Under the pieces are notes generated by a model. That model was given only the letters and a program-made list of their open reading frames with translations, did no database searches and was not told where the DNA came from. Below are positions 7,578-16,855 of a DNA stretch of 64,000 bases, piece by piece (position 1 is the first letter of the stretch; the number at the start of each line of letters is the position of its first letter). The stretch is taken from assembly GCA_947498645.1 (NCBI GenBank), contig CANMKS010000001.1, positions 1,030,032-1,094,031 on the forward strand. Direction: 5' to 3'. The position numbers and the translations under genes were made by a program. Origin of the DNA: an uncultured Paracoccaceae bacterium (GTDB lineage Bacteria > Pseudomonadota > Alphaproteobacteria > Rhodobacterales > Rhodobacteraceae).

Positions 7578-8330
7578 ATGACCCAACAATTCCTGTCCCC
7601 TACGCCGCTTCTCGACTTTCAAACTGACGCCATTCAGAGCCTCATTGCTGTCCGCGGTTGGAAGACCCTTTCGCAAACCGACAAGATTGGCGCAGCCTAC
7701 GATTTTGTCCGCAACGAGATACTGTTTGGCTACAACTCGGAAGACGCGATCCCTGCGTCCAGAGTGCTCGCCGACGGATACGGACAATGCAACACCAAGG
7801 GGACGTTGCTTATGGCATTGCTGCGTGCCTTGGGGGTGGTATGCCGCTTCCATGGCTTCACTATCGACAAGCGGTTGCAACGCGGGGTAGTGCCAGAATT
7901 GGTTTATCCACTTGCCCCTACAAGCATCATTCACTCTTGGGTCGAAGTTAAGCATAGCGAACAATGGATGGAGTTGGAAGGTTTCATTCTGGATGCGCCT
8001 GTCCTTGCTGCGCTACAAGTCGCCTTTCCAGAGCGCAACGTGCTGTGCGCCTATGGAGCAGGCACTGAGTGACTACAAAGTCCGAACGTCGCATGGCGCG
8101 GTGCAAGTACCTACATCCAGAAGACGGGAATCAACCATGACTTCGGCACGTATGATGATCCCGACGATTTCTATCAAAATCACCGTCAGCTATTGGGAGT
8201 GAAAGGACTTTTCTACCGCTTTTTGGTTCGACACTGGATGAACCACCGCGTCAGGAGGATGCGCAATGGTTATGTGCCCAGGATACCAGGTGGTGAGGTA
8301 AACCTCATACCGGATCAACCAAACCCTTAA
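7578..8330 (+). pseudogene. Transglutaminase-like protein gene interrupted by an in-frame TGA
   Basis: From ATG 7578 a 164-codon frame encodes a transglutaminase/protease-like core: GYGQCNTKGTLLMALLRALG supplies a candidate catalytic Cys and IIHSWVEV a candidate His, followed by LEGFILDAPV. The frame ends at TGA 8070-8072. The same frame then runs on for 85 more sense codons to TAA 8328-8330, encoding a protein-like continuation (YIQKTGINHDFGTYDDPDDF, then LFYRFLVRHWMNHRV). This suggests one original protein of about 250 residues broken by a nonsense mutation, by a sequencing error, or less likely by recoding. The gene is directly downstream of the MerR-type promoter. The truncated product may still fold, since the catalytic Cys and His are before the stop. 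Confidence 0.7.
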
Positions 8331-8506
8331 GCAGGGGAGATCGTCGAGCGGCAGGTAGCCGTGAACACGGCGCCGAGCAGCGGCCTGCATGTTGGCGCCC
8401 TTGATTTTCCGAGTGATGTGCTGGGATGACATCTTTGGTAAAATGGGCCCATGCCACGTGTCGTCTTGTTACTTTGAACAACTCGACACAGATGCAAATA
8501 CAGCTG

Positions 8507-9355
8507 TCAGATATTCAAGAAAGATTTGATGATCCGAAGGTCGCCACGTTGCTTGAGATAAACGAGGCTCTCTGACATCGAGAGGTTCATGCCTTCCAAG
8601 GAAAACCGAACGAGCCGCGGATCATTGCCGAATTCGGTTTCGGACACAAACCCGATTCCCACGCCAGATGCTACAATTTCCAACATTGCTTCGCGGCCTT
8701 CTGCCACGACGGCGGGAGTGAAAGTGAAACCACCAGTCGCGGCCTCCTTTTCCAATTTCTGACGGGTCTTTGATCCTTTTTCGCGGAATATCAACGGGTA
8801 CTCCTGGAGATCTGCCAGCGTCAAACAATCAAGCCGCTTGTCGAGAAAGGTTTTTGATGCAACCGCGACAATTTGCGACTCTCCAAGGCTTCGCACCTCC
8901 ATGTCCGAGCCGGGGTTTTGTGATCCTACAACGCCAATTTCGACATCATAGCTTCTTAGACTTGCCAGGATATCCTCACTATTGCCGGTTTGAACCGAGA
9001 TTGAGACATTTGGAAATTTTGAGCGAAACCTGACTAGCCGGTCCGATAGATGAAATGCGCTGTCGACCATAATGCGCAGCTCTCCCTGAAGCGCGGATCG
9101 GTTTTCGGAAAGCAGATCGTCGATCCGTTCTTCAATTTCAAACAGCTGCTTGGTTGCGAGAAGAAGTTTCTCGGCCACTGGCGTCAAGGTAATCTGCTTT
9201 CGTTCCCGGTTGAACAACAGCACGTCGTGATCACTTTCCAGTCTGCGAACTTGCTCTGAAACGGCTGGCTGCGTGAGAGAAAGTGCTTCCGCTGCGCGAG
9301 AAAACCCCTTGGTAAGCGCGACATAGTGAAACGCCCTGATCTGACTGTAATTCAA
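8507..9355 (-). CDS. LysR family regulator divergent from the phosphonate genes
   Basis: The 282-residue protein has a LysR N-terminal helix-turn-helix (AFHYVALTKGFSRAAEALSL, then TQPAVSEQVRRLE) and an effector domain (about 85-280). Its start is TTG at 9355, supported by GGAGG on the minus strand at 9363-9367, about 7 nt away. It is divergent from phnW across 146 nt. LysR regulators next to phnW-phnY-phnA in other proteobacteria activate these genes on AEP, independently of phosphate starvation, and that role is inferred here. The 176 nt downstream of it (8331-8506) hold no recognised gene. Confidence 0.9.
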   Translation of the reverse strand: MNYSQIRAFHYVALTKGFSRAAEALSLTQPAVSEQVRRLESDHDVLLFNRERKQITLTPVAEKLLLATKQLFEIEERIDDLLSENRSALQGELRIMVDSAFHLSDRLVRFRSKFPNVSISVQTGNSEDILASLRSYDVEIGVVGSQNPGSDMEVRSLGESQIVAVASKTFLDKRLDCLTLADLQEYPLIFREKGSKTRQKLEKEAATGGFTFTPAVVAEGREAMLEIVASGVGIGFVSETEFGNDPRLVRFSLEGMNLSMSESLVYLKQRGDLRIIKSFLNI

Positions 9356-9429
9356 GGGATTGCCTCCAAAAACGACTGTAGCGAGACGCTGAACCTCAAT
9401 CCATAAGCTCAGCTTTTGGTATCATTGAA

Positions 9430-9447
9430 ATTTGCAATTTTGTAAAT
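9430..9447. promoter_or_regulatory. Candidate LysR operator upstream of phnW
   Basis: ATTTGCAA (9430-9437), two T, then TTGTAAAT (9440-9447) form an inverted repeat with one mismatch. It lies about midway in the 146-nt divergent region between lysR and phnW. The AT-rich dyad with T and A at its ends resembles LysR boxes. Confidence 0.45.
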
Positions 9448-9501
9448 AGCTGATCGATGCCTAAGAGTTGGAGCATGAACCACGCGTGGTAGGAGGCCAA
9501 T

Positions 9502-10689
9502 ATGCCCAGTGACACACCGACAATCGAAGCTCCGAGACTGGGCGAACCCTATCTTCTGACGCCGGGGCCGCTGACGACTTCCTACGAGGTCAAGGAGGCC
9601 ATGTTGCGTGACTGGGGCAGTTGGGATGACGACTTTCGTGCGATGACCCGAAAAATGCGTGACCAGCTGTTGGCCCTGCTGGGTGACGGTGGAAAGGACT
9701 ACGATTGCGTCCCTATTCAGGGCTCCGGCTCTTATTGTGTCGAGGCGATGCTGGGGTCATTCGTTCCCCGCGACGGCAAAGTCTTGGTGCTGGCAAATGG
9801 GGCCTACGGGCTTCGCGCGGCGAAGACGATGGAATATCTAGGCCGGGATTTTCACCTGGTGAACAAAGGTGATTACATGCCACCGCGCGGCGACGAGGTT
9901 GCCAAAATTCTGGCTCAGGATCCGGCTATTACGCATGTGTTGATCATTCATTGCGAGACGAGCTCTGGCATTCTGAACCCGGTCGAAGAGCTGGCCGATG
10001 CGGCGCATGCGGCGGGACGAAAGGTCCTGATCGACAGCATGTCTGCCTTTGGTGCCGTGCCGTTGGACGTTTCACGCGTGAAATACGCAGCGATGGTAAG
10101 TTCAGCAAACAAATGTATCGAAGGCGTGCCGGGCTTTGGCTTTGTGATTGCGCGCAAAGACGAAATCGAGGCCGCTGAAGGCAACAGCCATTCTTTGTCT
10201 CTGGACGTTCATGCCCAATGGGCGACGATGGAAAAAACAGGCCAATGGCGTTTCACGCCACCTACGCACATTGTGGCGGCTTTTCTGAAGGCACTTGAAG
10301 GCCACGCCCAAGAGGGCGGCGTTGCCGGACGGGGTGGTCGTTATACCCGCAACCGTGATGTTATGGTTGAGGGTATGCGCGAGCTGGGGTTCGAAACCCT
10401 GCTTGCAGATCGTTGGCTTAGCCCGATCATTGTGACATTCTTCTGTCCTGCCGATCCGAAATTCGCGTTCTCACGCTTCTATGACCTCATGAAATCAAAA
10501 GGCTTTATCATTTACCCCGGTAAGCTGACGGTCGTGGACAGCTTCCGCGTCGGTTGCATCGGTCAGATGGATGAAAACATCATGCGGCAGGTCGTAGAGG
10601 CCGCACGTGCGACACTGAATGAAATGGGAGTTGAGACTGCGGCGCCACCTCAGGCGGCTCTCGACGAACGCAAAAAACTGGCTGCATAG
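9502..10689 (+). CDS. phnW: 2-aminoethylphosphonate--pyruvate transaminase
   Basis: The 395-residue fold-type I PLP enzyme starts at ATG 9502 behind GGAGG. Diagnostic features are YLLTPGPLTTSYEVKEAMLR at the N-terminus, QGSGSYCVEAMLGSFVPRDG, IDSMSAFGAVPLD with the cofactor Asp region, and SSANKCIEGVPGFGFV, whose Lys forms the PLP Schiff base. It converts AEP plus pyruvate to phosphonoacetaldehyde plus alanine in the cytoplasm. The gene is followed by the hydrolase and dehydrogenase of the phosphonoacetate branch, not by phnX, so carbon leaves as acetate. The 30-odd residues after the core (from about 365) are a normal, slightly extended C-terminus. Confidence 0.96.
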   Translation: MPSDTPTIEAPRLGEPYLLTPGPLTTSYEVKEAMLRDWGSWDDDFRAMTRKMRDQLLALLGDGGKDYDCVPIQGSGSYCVEAMLGSFVPRDGKVLVLANGAYGLRAAKTMEYLGRDFHLVNKGDYMPPRGDEVAKILAQDPAITHVLIIHCETSSGILNPVEELADAAHAAGRKVLIDSMSAFGAVPLDVSRVKYAAMVSSANKCIEGVPGFGFVIARKDEIEAAEGNSHSLSLDVHAQWATMEKTGQWRFTPPTHIVAAFLKALEGHAQEGGVAGRGGRYTRNRDVMVEGMRELGFETLLADRWLSPIIVTFFCPADPKFAFSRFYDLMKSKGFIIYPGKLTVVDSFRVGCIGQMDENIMRQVVEAARATLNEMGVETAAPPQAALDERKKLAA

Positions 10690-10708
10690 CACTTACAAGG
10701 ATTCTGAT

Positions 10709-11968
10709 ATGCCTAATATTTCCCCGGTCGTTGCGAATGACCGCACCTACTCTACGCCCAAGACCTGTGCGATTGCGATCTGTCTCGATGGGTGCGAACC
10801 CGAATACCTCGAGAAAGCAATCGCCGATGGGTTGATGCCCACGCTGAAACGCATGAAGGAAACCGGAACTGACCGTCTCGCGCATTCGGTCATTCCCTCG
10901 TTCACCAACCCAAATAACCTGTCAATTGCGACGGGCCGGCCGCCAATCGTGCACGGGATTTGCGGGAACTATCTTTATGATCCCGACACTGGTGAAGAGG
11001 TCATGATGAACGACGTGCGCTTTCTGCGTGCGCCAACGGTGTTTTCAAAATTCTACGAAGCGAGTGCCCGTGTTGCAGTCGTGACAGCGAAAGACAAGCT
11101 GCGTGCGCTCCTCGGTGCCGGGCTGAAGTTCGACGACGACCGGGCAAAGTGTTTCTCTGCCGAAAAATCCGACACATCGACACAGGCCGAACACGGTCAG
11201 GACGCCGCCAGCAAATGGTTGGGCATGGCGCAGCCGGAGGTTTACTCGGCAGAGCTGTCGGAGTTTGTTTTTGCCGCGGGCGTCAAGTTGCTGCGCGAGT
11301 GGAACCCGGATGTGATGTATCTGACGACAACTGACTACGTCCAACACAAGTATTCGCCCGATCAGGCCGAGGCCAAAGCATTCTACGAGATGTTCGACAA
11401 ATATCTGACAGAGCTTGATGCACTGGGCGCAGCAATTGTGGTCACTGCCGACCACGGCATGAAGCCTAAACATGACGCCAACGGCGATCCAAAAGTTATC
11501 TACGTCCAGGATCTGCTTGACGAATGGCTGGGTGAGGCTGCGGCCCGTGTCATCCTGCCAATCACTGACCCATATGTGGTGCACCACGGCGCGCTTGGTG
11601 GCTTTGGAACGGCATATCTGCCCGAAGGCGCAGATCGTGCTGACATCATTGCGCGGCTGGCTGCACGCGAAGAGATCCTTGAAGTTGTCAGCAAAGAAGA
11701 AGCCGTCGAGCGCTTCGAACTGCCTGCTGATCGCATTGGCGACATCGTGATGATTTCAACGGAAAACATGACAATCGGCACCTCTGAGGATCGTCACGAT
11801 CTGGCTGCTCTGAACGAGCCGCTGCGCAGCCATGGCGGCCTGACCGAGCAAGAAGTGCCCTTCATTTGCAATCGTGTTCTGGATTTGCCATCTGCTCCGA
11901 AGCTTCGGAACTTTGACGCATTCTTTTACGCAACACAGGCGGCCGCATTGGAAGAGGTCAACGCATGA
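10709..11968 (+). CDS. phnA: Phosphonoacetate hydrolase
   Basis: The 419-residue alkaline-phosphatase-superfamily hydrolase cleaves the C-P bond of phosphonoacetate to acetate and phosphate. Visible zinc-site and nucleophile elements are [10 protein letters not shown] (Asp27), [13 protein letters not shown] (nucleophile Thr66), [13 protein letters not shown] and [12 protein letters not shown]. The frame is open earlier, but ATG 10709 follows AAGG and gives a normal N-terminus, 19 nt after phnW. Its stop overlaps the phnY start (ATGA). This is the metal-dependent PhnA of the phnWAY pathway and is unrelated to the E. coli gene once called phnA. Confidence 0.95.
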   Translation: MPNISPVVANDRTYSTPKTCAIAICLDGCEPEYLEKAIADGLMPTLKRMKETGTDRLAHSVIPSFTNPNNLSIATGRPPIVHGICGNYLYDPDTGEEVMMNDVRFLRAPTVFSKFYEASARVAVVTAKDKLRALLGAGLKFDDDRAKCFSAEKSDTSTQAEHGQDAASKWLGMAQPEVYSAELSEFVFAAGVKLLREWNPDVMYLTTTDYVQHKYSPDQAEAKAFYEMFDKYLTELDALGAAIVVTADHGMKPKHDANGDPKVIYVQDLLDEWLGEAAARVILPITDPYVVHHGALGGFGTAYLPEGADRADIIARLAAREEILEVVSKEEAVERFELPADRIGDIVMISTENMTIGTSEDRHDLAALNEPLRSHGGLTEQEVPFICNRVLDLPSAPKLRNFDAFFYATQAAALEEVNA

Positions 11969-13422
11969 ACCAGATGACCAAGACAGATATTCGCCACGAG
12001 GGTATGCGCATCGGGAACGATATCGTCTTTACCGATGATGTGGTCGAGGTGCTGTATCCATATACTGACGAAGTTGTGGGCACCGTTCCAGCTGGCACCG
12101 CTGAACATGCGCGCAAGGCGTTCGAGATCGCGGCAAATTATAAGCCAAAACTCACCCGCTATGAACGCAGCAAGATCCTGCAACGCGCGGGCGAATTGAT
12201 CGGCGAAAAGCGCGAATATCTTGCCAAATGGCTGACGCTCGAGCTGGGAATCTGCCACCAGCATGCGATCTATGAGACAAAGCGCGCCCAAGACGTCTAC
12301 CAATTCGCCGCTGCCGAGACGATGAAGGACGACGGTGAAATCTTCTCTTGCGATCTGACCCACAACGGCAAGGCGCGCAAGATTTTCACCAAACGTGAGC
12401 CAGTGCGCACCATTTCTGCGATCACTCCGTTCAATCACCCATTGAACATGGTGAGCCACAAGATCGCGCCGTCAATTGCGACCAACAACTGCATGGTTTG
12501 CAAACCAACGGAACTGACACCGCTGACCTGTATCGCGCTTGCCGATATTCTTTATGAGGCCGGCCTGCCCAAGGAGATGTTTCAGGTCGTCACGGGATTG
12601 CCGCAGGATATTGGTGACGAGATGATCACCAATGACAACATTGATATCATTACCTTCACCGGTGGTGTACCAGTGGGCAAGATCATCGCGTCAAAAGCAG
12701 GTTACAAACGTCAGGCCTTGGAGCTGGGCGGCAATGATCCGTTGATCATCTGTAACGATCTTGACGACGCCGATCTAGATAAAGCCGCGACCATTGCAGT
12801 GGCTGGGGCGACCGGGAACTCTGGTCAACGCTGCACCGCGATCAAGCGTATTTTGGTGCAGGAAAGCGTCGCAGACCGGTTCGTGCCACTGGTGCTGGAA
12901 AAGGCCAAGAAGATCAAATTCGGTGATCCGCAGGATCCTGAAACGGAATTGGGTTGCGTGATCCATTCGCAAGCCGCCGAACTGTTTGAAAACCGTGTTC
13001 TGCAAGCAGAAAAAGACGGCGCAGAGATCCTCTATCATCCAGAGCGCCGCGGGGCACTTTTGCCGCCTATCGTCGTGGATCGCGTGCCGCACGACAGCGA
13101 ATTGGTGATGGAAGAAACCTTTGGACCCATCATTCCGATTGTGCGCGTACCAGACAACGATGAAGAGGTAATGGCAATTTCAAACTCGACCGACTTTGGC
13201 CTCAGCTCGGGCGTTTGCACGAACGATCTGACCCGGGCCATTGCTTATATCAACGGGCTGGATGTCGGTACATGCAATATCTGGGAGCAACCCGGCTATC
13301 GGATCGAGATGTCGCCGTTTGGTGGCATCAAGGACAGCGGAAACGGGGTGAAGGAAGGTGTCATCGAAGCGATGAAGTTCTTCACCAATGTAAAAACCTA
13401 CTCGCTACCCTGGCCGGAGTAA
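11965..13422 (+). CDS. phnY: Phosphonoacetaldehyde dehydrogenase
   Basis: The 485-residue aldehyde dehydrogenase has [20 protein letters not shown] in the NAD-binding region, [10 protein letters not shown] (general-base Glu) and [14 protein letters not shown] (catalytic Cys). The C-terminus reads [20 protein letters not shown]. In this operon it must oxidise phosphonoacetaldehyde to phosphonoacetate with NAD+, between PhnW and PhnA. It overlaps phnA by four bases, and a strong terminator follows. The PhnY name is used for the dehydrogenase of Sinorhizobium-type pathways, not the unrelated oxygenase PhnY. Confidence 0.94.
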   Translation: MNQMTKTDIRHEGMRIGNDIVFTDDVVEVLYPYTDEVVGTVPAGTAEHARKAFEIAANYKPKLTRYERSKILQRAGELIGEKREYLAKWLTLELGICHQHAIYETKRAQDVYQFAAAETMKDDGEIFSCDLTHNGKARKIFTKREPVRTISAITPFNHPLNMVSHKIAPSIATNNCMVCKPTELTPLTCIALADILYEAGLPKEMFQVVTGLPQDIGDEMITNDNIDIITFTGGVPVGKIIASKAGYKRQALELGGNDPLIICNDLDDADLDKAATIAVAGATGNSGQRCTAIKRILVQESVADRFVPLVLEKAKKIKFGDPQDPETELGCVIHSQAAELFENRVLQAEKDGAEILYHPERRGALLPPIVVDRVPHDSELVMEETFGPIIPIVRVPDNDEEVMAISNSTDFGLSSGVCTNDLTRAIAYINGLDVGTCNIWEQPGYRIEMSPFGGIKDSGNGVKEGVIEAMKFFTNVKTYSLPWPE

Positions 13423-13440
13423 GATACGACCCTCCCACAC

Positions 13441-13469
13441 TTGCGGGGCCTTAGTGCCCCGCAATTTTT
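13441..13469 (+). terminator. Rho-independent terminator after phnY
   Basis: TTGCGGGGC (13441-13449) pairs perfectly with GCCCCGCAA (13456-13464), with a 6-nt loop and then TTTTT. It ends the phnW-phnA-phnY transcript 18 nt after the phnY stop, so the following transporter genes need their own promoter or read-through. Confidence 0.93.
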
Positions 13470-13521
13470 GCCTTCGCAGTCCTTTGTCGGTCAATGCGCG
13501 ATACATAAAAGGAGCTATCTG

Positions 13522-14364
13522 ATGAGCGTTGGGATATTTCTCATCGTTCTTTTTGCGGCTCTTTTGCACGCATTTTGGAACGCAATCGTCAAAGGGGCGG
13601 GGGACCGGGCCCTTGTCTTTGGTCTGTTGGCTGTGGGGCATGTCGTGCCCGGCCTGGGGTTGGTATTGTATTATGGGGCCCCAGACCCGGCAGCCATTCC
13701 ATTTGTTATCGCATCAACGGTGATCCATTGGGCGTACTACGTGTTGCTGAATATGGCCTACCGCACCGGTGATTTGAGTGTGGTTTATCCCGTCGCGCGT
13801 GGCCTTGCGCCCATTCTGATTGCCATCGGTGCGCTGTTCTGGGCGGATGAACATCTGCCAATGATGGCATGGGTTGGCATTCTGACGGTTTCAGGGGGCA
13901 TCATGATGCTGGCTGGACAGGCGTTCAAAAGCCAGATCGCCAGAACAGGATTGATCGCTGCGGTCGGCGTTGCAGTCGTTATTGCAAGCTATTCCATTGT
14001 TGACGGCATAGGCATTCGGGTCTCCGGCAATCCGGGTGGATATATCGGCTGGATTTTCGTCGCTGAGATTTTCGTCGTCCTGTATGTTTTTGGCACCAGA
14101 TGGACCCGGCTGCGGGCGATGTCGGCCCGTGCCATTGGCATTGGGTTGGTCGGCGGGCTTGTTTCTTCGGCGGCATACGGGTTGGTCCTTCTGGCCAAGA
14201 CCGAGGCACCCTTGGGCATCGTTTCGGCCTTGCGAGAAACCTCAGTCATTTTTGCGGCGTTGATTGGTGTCTTGTGGTTTGCTGAAGGGCCACGGCGCAC
14301 CCGCATCATCGCAGCCGTTATCGTTGCGATCGGCATCGGCACGATCGCCAGCGCAGGAGGGTAG
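13522..14364 (+). CDS. EamA/DMT superfamily transporter
   Basis: The 280-residue integral membrane protein has about ten hydrophobic helices arranged as two five-helix EamA repeats (about 1-135 and 140-280). It begins MSVGIFLIVLFAALLHAFWN, typical of DMT permeases. ATG 13522 follows GGAG at 13511-13514. An upstream in-frame extension would read through the terminator and is rejected. The substrate is unknown. It sits between the AEP genes and the Na/Pi transporter gene, whose start is 2 nt after this stop, so the two are probably cotranscribed. Export of an amine or organic acid by-product is one guess. Confidence 0.85.
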   Translation: MSVGIFLIVLFAALLHAFWNAIVKGAGDRALVFGLLAVGHVVPGLGLVLYYGAPDPAAIPFVIASTVIHWAYYVLLNMAYRTGDLSVVYPVARGLAPILIAIGALFWADEHLPMMAWVGILTVSGGIMMLAGQAFKSQIARTGLIAAVGVAVVIASYSIVDGIGIRVSGNPGGYIGWIFVAEIFVVLYVFGTRWTRLRAMSARAIGIGLVGGLVSSAAYGLVLLAKTEAPLGIVSALRETSVIFAALIGVLWFAEGPRRTRIIAAVIVAIGIGTIASAGG

Positions 14365-14366
14365 AC

Positions 14367-16055
14367 TTGCAAATACTGACCTTCATAGTTGAACTTATGG
14401 GGGCAACCATGTTGTTGCTCTACGCCGTCCGTATGGTGCGTACGGGGATTGAGCGTGCATTCGGCCCGTCATTCAAACATGCCATCACTGACAACCGCAA
14501 CCGCGTAAGTGCTGCGACGGTAGGTCTGATCCTTGCGGTCATTTTGCAAAGTTCTGCTGCGGTTGCGCTCTTGGTGTCCGGGTTCTCGGCTGCCGGTGCG
14601 ATTTCGTTTGGCGCGGGCCTGTCTGTCGTGCTTGGCGCGGATCTTGGGTCTGCCTTGCTGATTCAGGTGTTTTCTTTCGACCTCAGCTGGTTGGTGCCGG
14701 TGCTATTGGCACTTGGCGGAGGGTTGTTTGTCAAATCTGAACGCCGGCCGTTTCGTCAGGCTGGGCGCATCATCCTTGGGATCGCGTTCATCCTGATCTC
14801 GCTGCGGTTCCTGCGTGAAACCATGGATCCGATCCGGGACAGCACATTCCTGCCAGCCATTGCCGAATTCCTTGCGCGCGATTTTATCACGGCATTCATC
14901 GTCGGCTGCGCACTGGCATTTGCGATGCATTCCAGCGTTGCCGTTATCCTGATGTGTGTGACGATGGTTTCGATTGGGGCGATCCCGGTTGTTGCCGGTG
15001 TGTCGCTGGTGTTGGGGGCGAATTTTGGCAGTGCGATGATCCCTGTTTGGCTGACCCGTTCGCTGGATAATCGCGCGCGCCGTGTCCCGTTGGCTAATCT
15101 GGTTGTCCGGGGCAGCGGTGCTATTATTGCACTACTGGTTTTGAACAAGACGAACCTTCTGCCTTTTATCGGCTCACTGGACTCTGCCCAGACCCTTATT
15201 AACGTTCATATCCTGTTTAACGCACTGCTTGTTACCATGATTGTGTTTTCCAATCTGCTTGAGGGTCCGTTCAGGATGATGCTGCCAGACGATCCACCCA
15301 GTCTGGATGAACATTCACCTCTTTATCGCAGCGTGTTGGACGACGCCGTGCTCGACAAGCCGCACTTGGCGATTGCCAACCTGCGGCGCGAGGTTCTTCG
15401 GATGGTGCAACTTGTTGAGACCATGATGATGCCGGTCATGGATCTTTATACCAAATACAATGGCCCAATGGCCCGCACGTTGATGGGGCGTGATACCCAC
15501 GTGAACAACGCCTTTGATGAGGTGCGCCGCTATGCGGCTGCGTTGCAGGGCGAATCCCTGAGTAAGGCGGACTCCAAAACCGTGCGGGAGCTGACAGAAT
15601 ACGCGATCGCGATTGAAGCCGCAGGCGACATTGTTGTTAAACGTCTGATCCCATTGGCCAGGGAAAAGAGTGAGAAGGGCGTGTATTTCTCTGAAAATGG
15701 CGCTGCCGAAATACGCAACATGCACGATCACGTCATGGCAAATATGGTTTTGGTGGCAAACCTGCTGGTGTCTGACGATCTGGAGAGCGCCCGTTTGCTG
15801 CTGGAAGAAAAGCAAGAGATGGCAAGACTGGAGCGCAAGAGCCGCAAACGTCATCTGAAACGCCTGAGCGAAGGTGTTCAGATCAGTTTTGAATCAAGCG
15901 ACATTCACCTCGAGACAACGGGAAGCATCCGGGATTTCAACAGCCACCTTGCGTCGGCCGCATATCCGATGTTGCACCGGGAAGGCCAATTGTTGGAAAC
16001 CCGCCTGATCGAGCAAAACTACGAAGACATGGATGTTCGACAGCGCGAACGCTGA
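14367..16055 (+). CDS. Na/Pi cotransporter family protein with PhoU-like tail (YjbB/NptA-like)
   Basis: The 562-residue protein has an N-terminal transporter half (about 1-300) built of two inverted repeats. Each repeat carries a QSS-type signature (LQSSAAVALLVSGF and HSSVAVILMCVTM). A helical cytoplasmic PhoU-like domain follows (about 330-560). The start is TTG 14367, supported by AGGAGGG at 14355-14361, and gives MQILTFIVELMGATMLLLYA, aligned with the family N-terminus. YjbB of E. coli exports phosphate. Here an exporter would relieve the Pi released by PhnA when AEP is eaten for carbon or nitrogen. The direction of transport is inferred, not visible. Confidence 0.88.
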   Translation: MQILTFIVELMGATMLLLYAVRMVRTGIERAFGPSFKHAITDNRNRVSAATVGLILAVILQSSAAVALLVSGFSAAGAISFGAGLSVVLGADLGSALLIQVFSFDLSWLVPVLLALGGGLFVKSERRPFRQAGRIILGIAFILISLRFLRETMDPIRDSTFLPAIAEFLARDFITAFIVGCALAFAMHSSVAVILMCVTMVSIGAIPVVAGVSLVLGANFGSAMIPVWLTRSLDNRARRVPLANLVVRGSGAIIALLVLNKTNLLPFIGSLDSAQTLINVHILFNALLVTMIVFSNLLEGPFRMMLPDDPPSLDEHSPLYRSVLDDAVLDKPHLAIANLRREVLRMVQLVETMMMPVMDLYTKYNGPMARTLMGRDTHVNNAFDEVRRYAAALQGESLSKADSKTVRELTEYAIAIEAAGDIVVKRLIPLAREKSEKGVYFSENGAAEIRNMHDHVMANMVLVANLLVSDDLESARLLLEEKQEMARLERKSRKRHLKRLSEGVQISFESSDIHLETTGSIRDFNSHLASAAYPMLHREGQLLETRLIEQNYEDMDVRQRER

Positions 16056-16063
16056 GTGATTGA

Positions 16064-16855
16064 TCAATTGTTGCTGGACGCGCTGCGCATGTGGGCAAGA
16101 AGCTCTGAGTGGAGCGCGGGCGTCGCCGCCGAAATGACACGCCCATCAGAGGCGTAGTCCAACGGCTTTCCATCCCAGTCTGTGATGATCCCGCCGGCCG
16201 GTTCGATCAAACCTTTCAGCGGGAGGTAGTCGAAGGGTTTCAGGTCGTAGTCGATGACCGCATCAACGTGGCCTGCCGCCAATAACGCGTGTGGGTAGCA
16301 ATCGTATCCGAACCGTCTGGTGTGACCTGCCTCGACCAACGATTTCAGAATGTCAGGCTCCTGCGCCATCAGCTTTTCACCCTCGTTGATATAGATGATA
16401 GCATCTGACAATCGCGTTTGGTTGGAGGCCTTAATCGGTTCTCCGTTCAGCGTTGCGCCGGACCCTGTTGTGCCAAGGTAAAGCTCGTCAAGCGCGGGCA
16501 TTGAGATCAGGCCAAGTGTTGGCATCCCCTTTGTCACATGCGCCAGCAGGAAGCCAAAGAGCGGATGACCCCCAATGAAAGACCGCGTCCCGTCAATGGG
16601 GTCAATCACCCACACATGATCTGCCGACAGATCGCCGGTCCCAAATTCCTCACCCAAAATGGCGTGGTCTGGAAACTCCTGTTGGAGCACTTCGCGCACT
16701 TCGCGCTCAACCTGCTTGTCAGCAGCCGTTACAGGGCTTTCATCAGATTTTACCTCAATATCGAGGTTCGCTCTGAAATACCGAAGTGCTGTAGCAGCGG
16801 CACCTTCGGCGAGTTCAATAGATATCTGGATAATTCTTGACGACACAGCGTTCAT
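16064..16855 (-). CDS. Inositol monophosphatase / histidinol-phosphatase family enzyme
   Basis: The 263-residue protein has the Mg-dependent phosphatase signature: LGEEFGTG (metal Glu), VWVIDPIDGTRSFIGGHPLF (the Asp-Pro-x-Asp-Gly-Thr-x-x-Phe motif), and PFDYLPLKGLIEPAGG with the third metal Asp. The closest type by eye is the histidinol-phosphatase-like (HisN) branch. The frame continues 50 codons upstream, but MNAVSSRIIQISIELAEGAA at 16855 matches the family start. It is convergent with the Na/Pi gene, 8 nt apart. Phosphatase action on a phosphonate-pathway metabolite is possible but unproven. Confidence 0.85.
   Translation of the reverse strand: MNAVSSRIIQISIELAEGAAATALRYFRANLDIEVKSDESPVTAADKQVEREVREVLQQEFPDHAILGEEFGTGDLSADHVWVIDPIDGTRSFIGGHPLFGFLLAHVTKGMPTLGLISMPALDELYLGTTGSGATLNGEPIKASNQTRLSDAIIYINEGEKLMAQEPDILKSLVEAGHTRRFGYDCYPHALLAAGHVDAVIDYDLKPFDYLPLKGLIEPAGGIITDWDGKPLDYASDGRVISAATPALHSELLAHMRSASSNN

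Noticed and set aside
8070..8072. TGA in the transglutaminase-like gene as a selenocysteine codon
   Set aside because: The following bases show no obvious compact stem-loop at the required distance, and the flanking residues do not look like a redox Cys site. Nonsense mutation or error is simpler.
8190..8432. 80-codon minus-strand frame in the gap before lysR, possibly a transposase scrap
   Set aside because: It overlaps the tail of the interrupted transglutaminase-like gene on the other strand and shows no transposase motif or terminal repeats.
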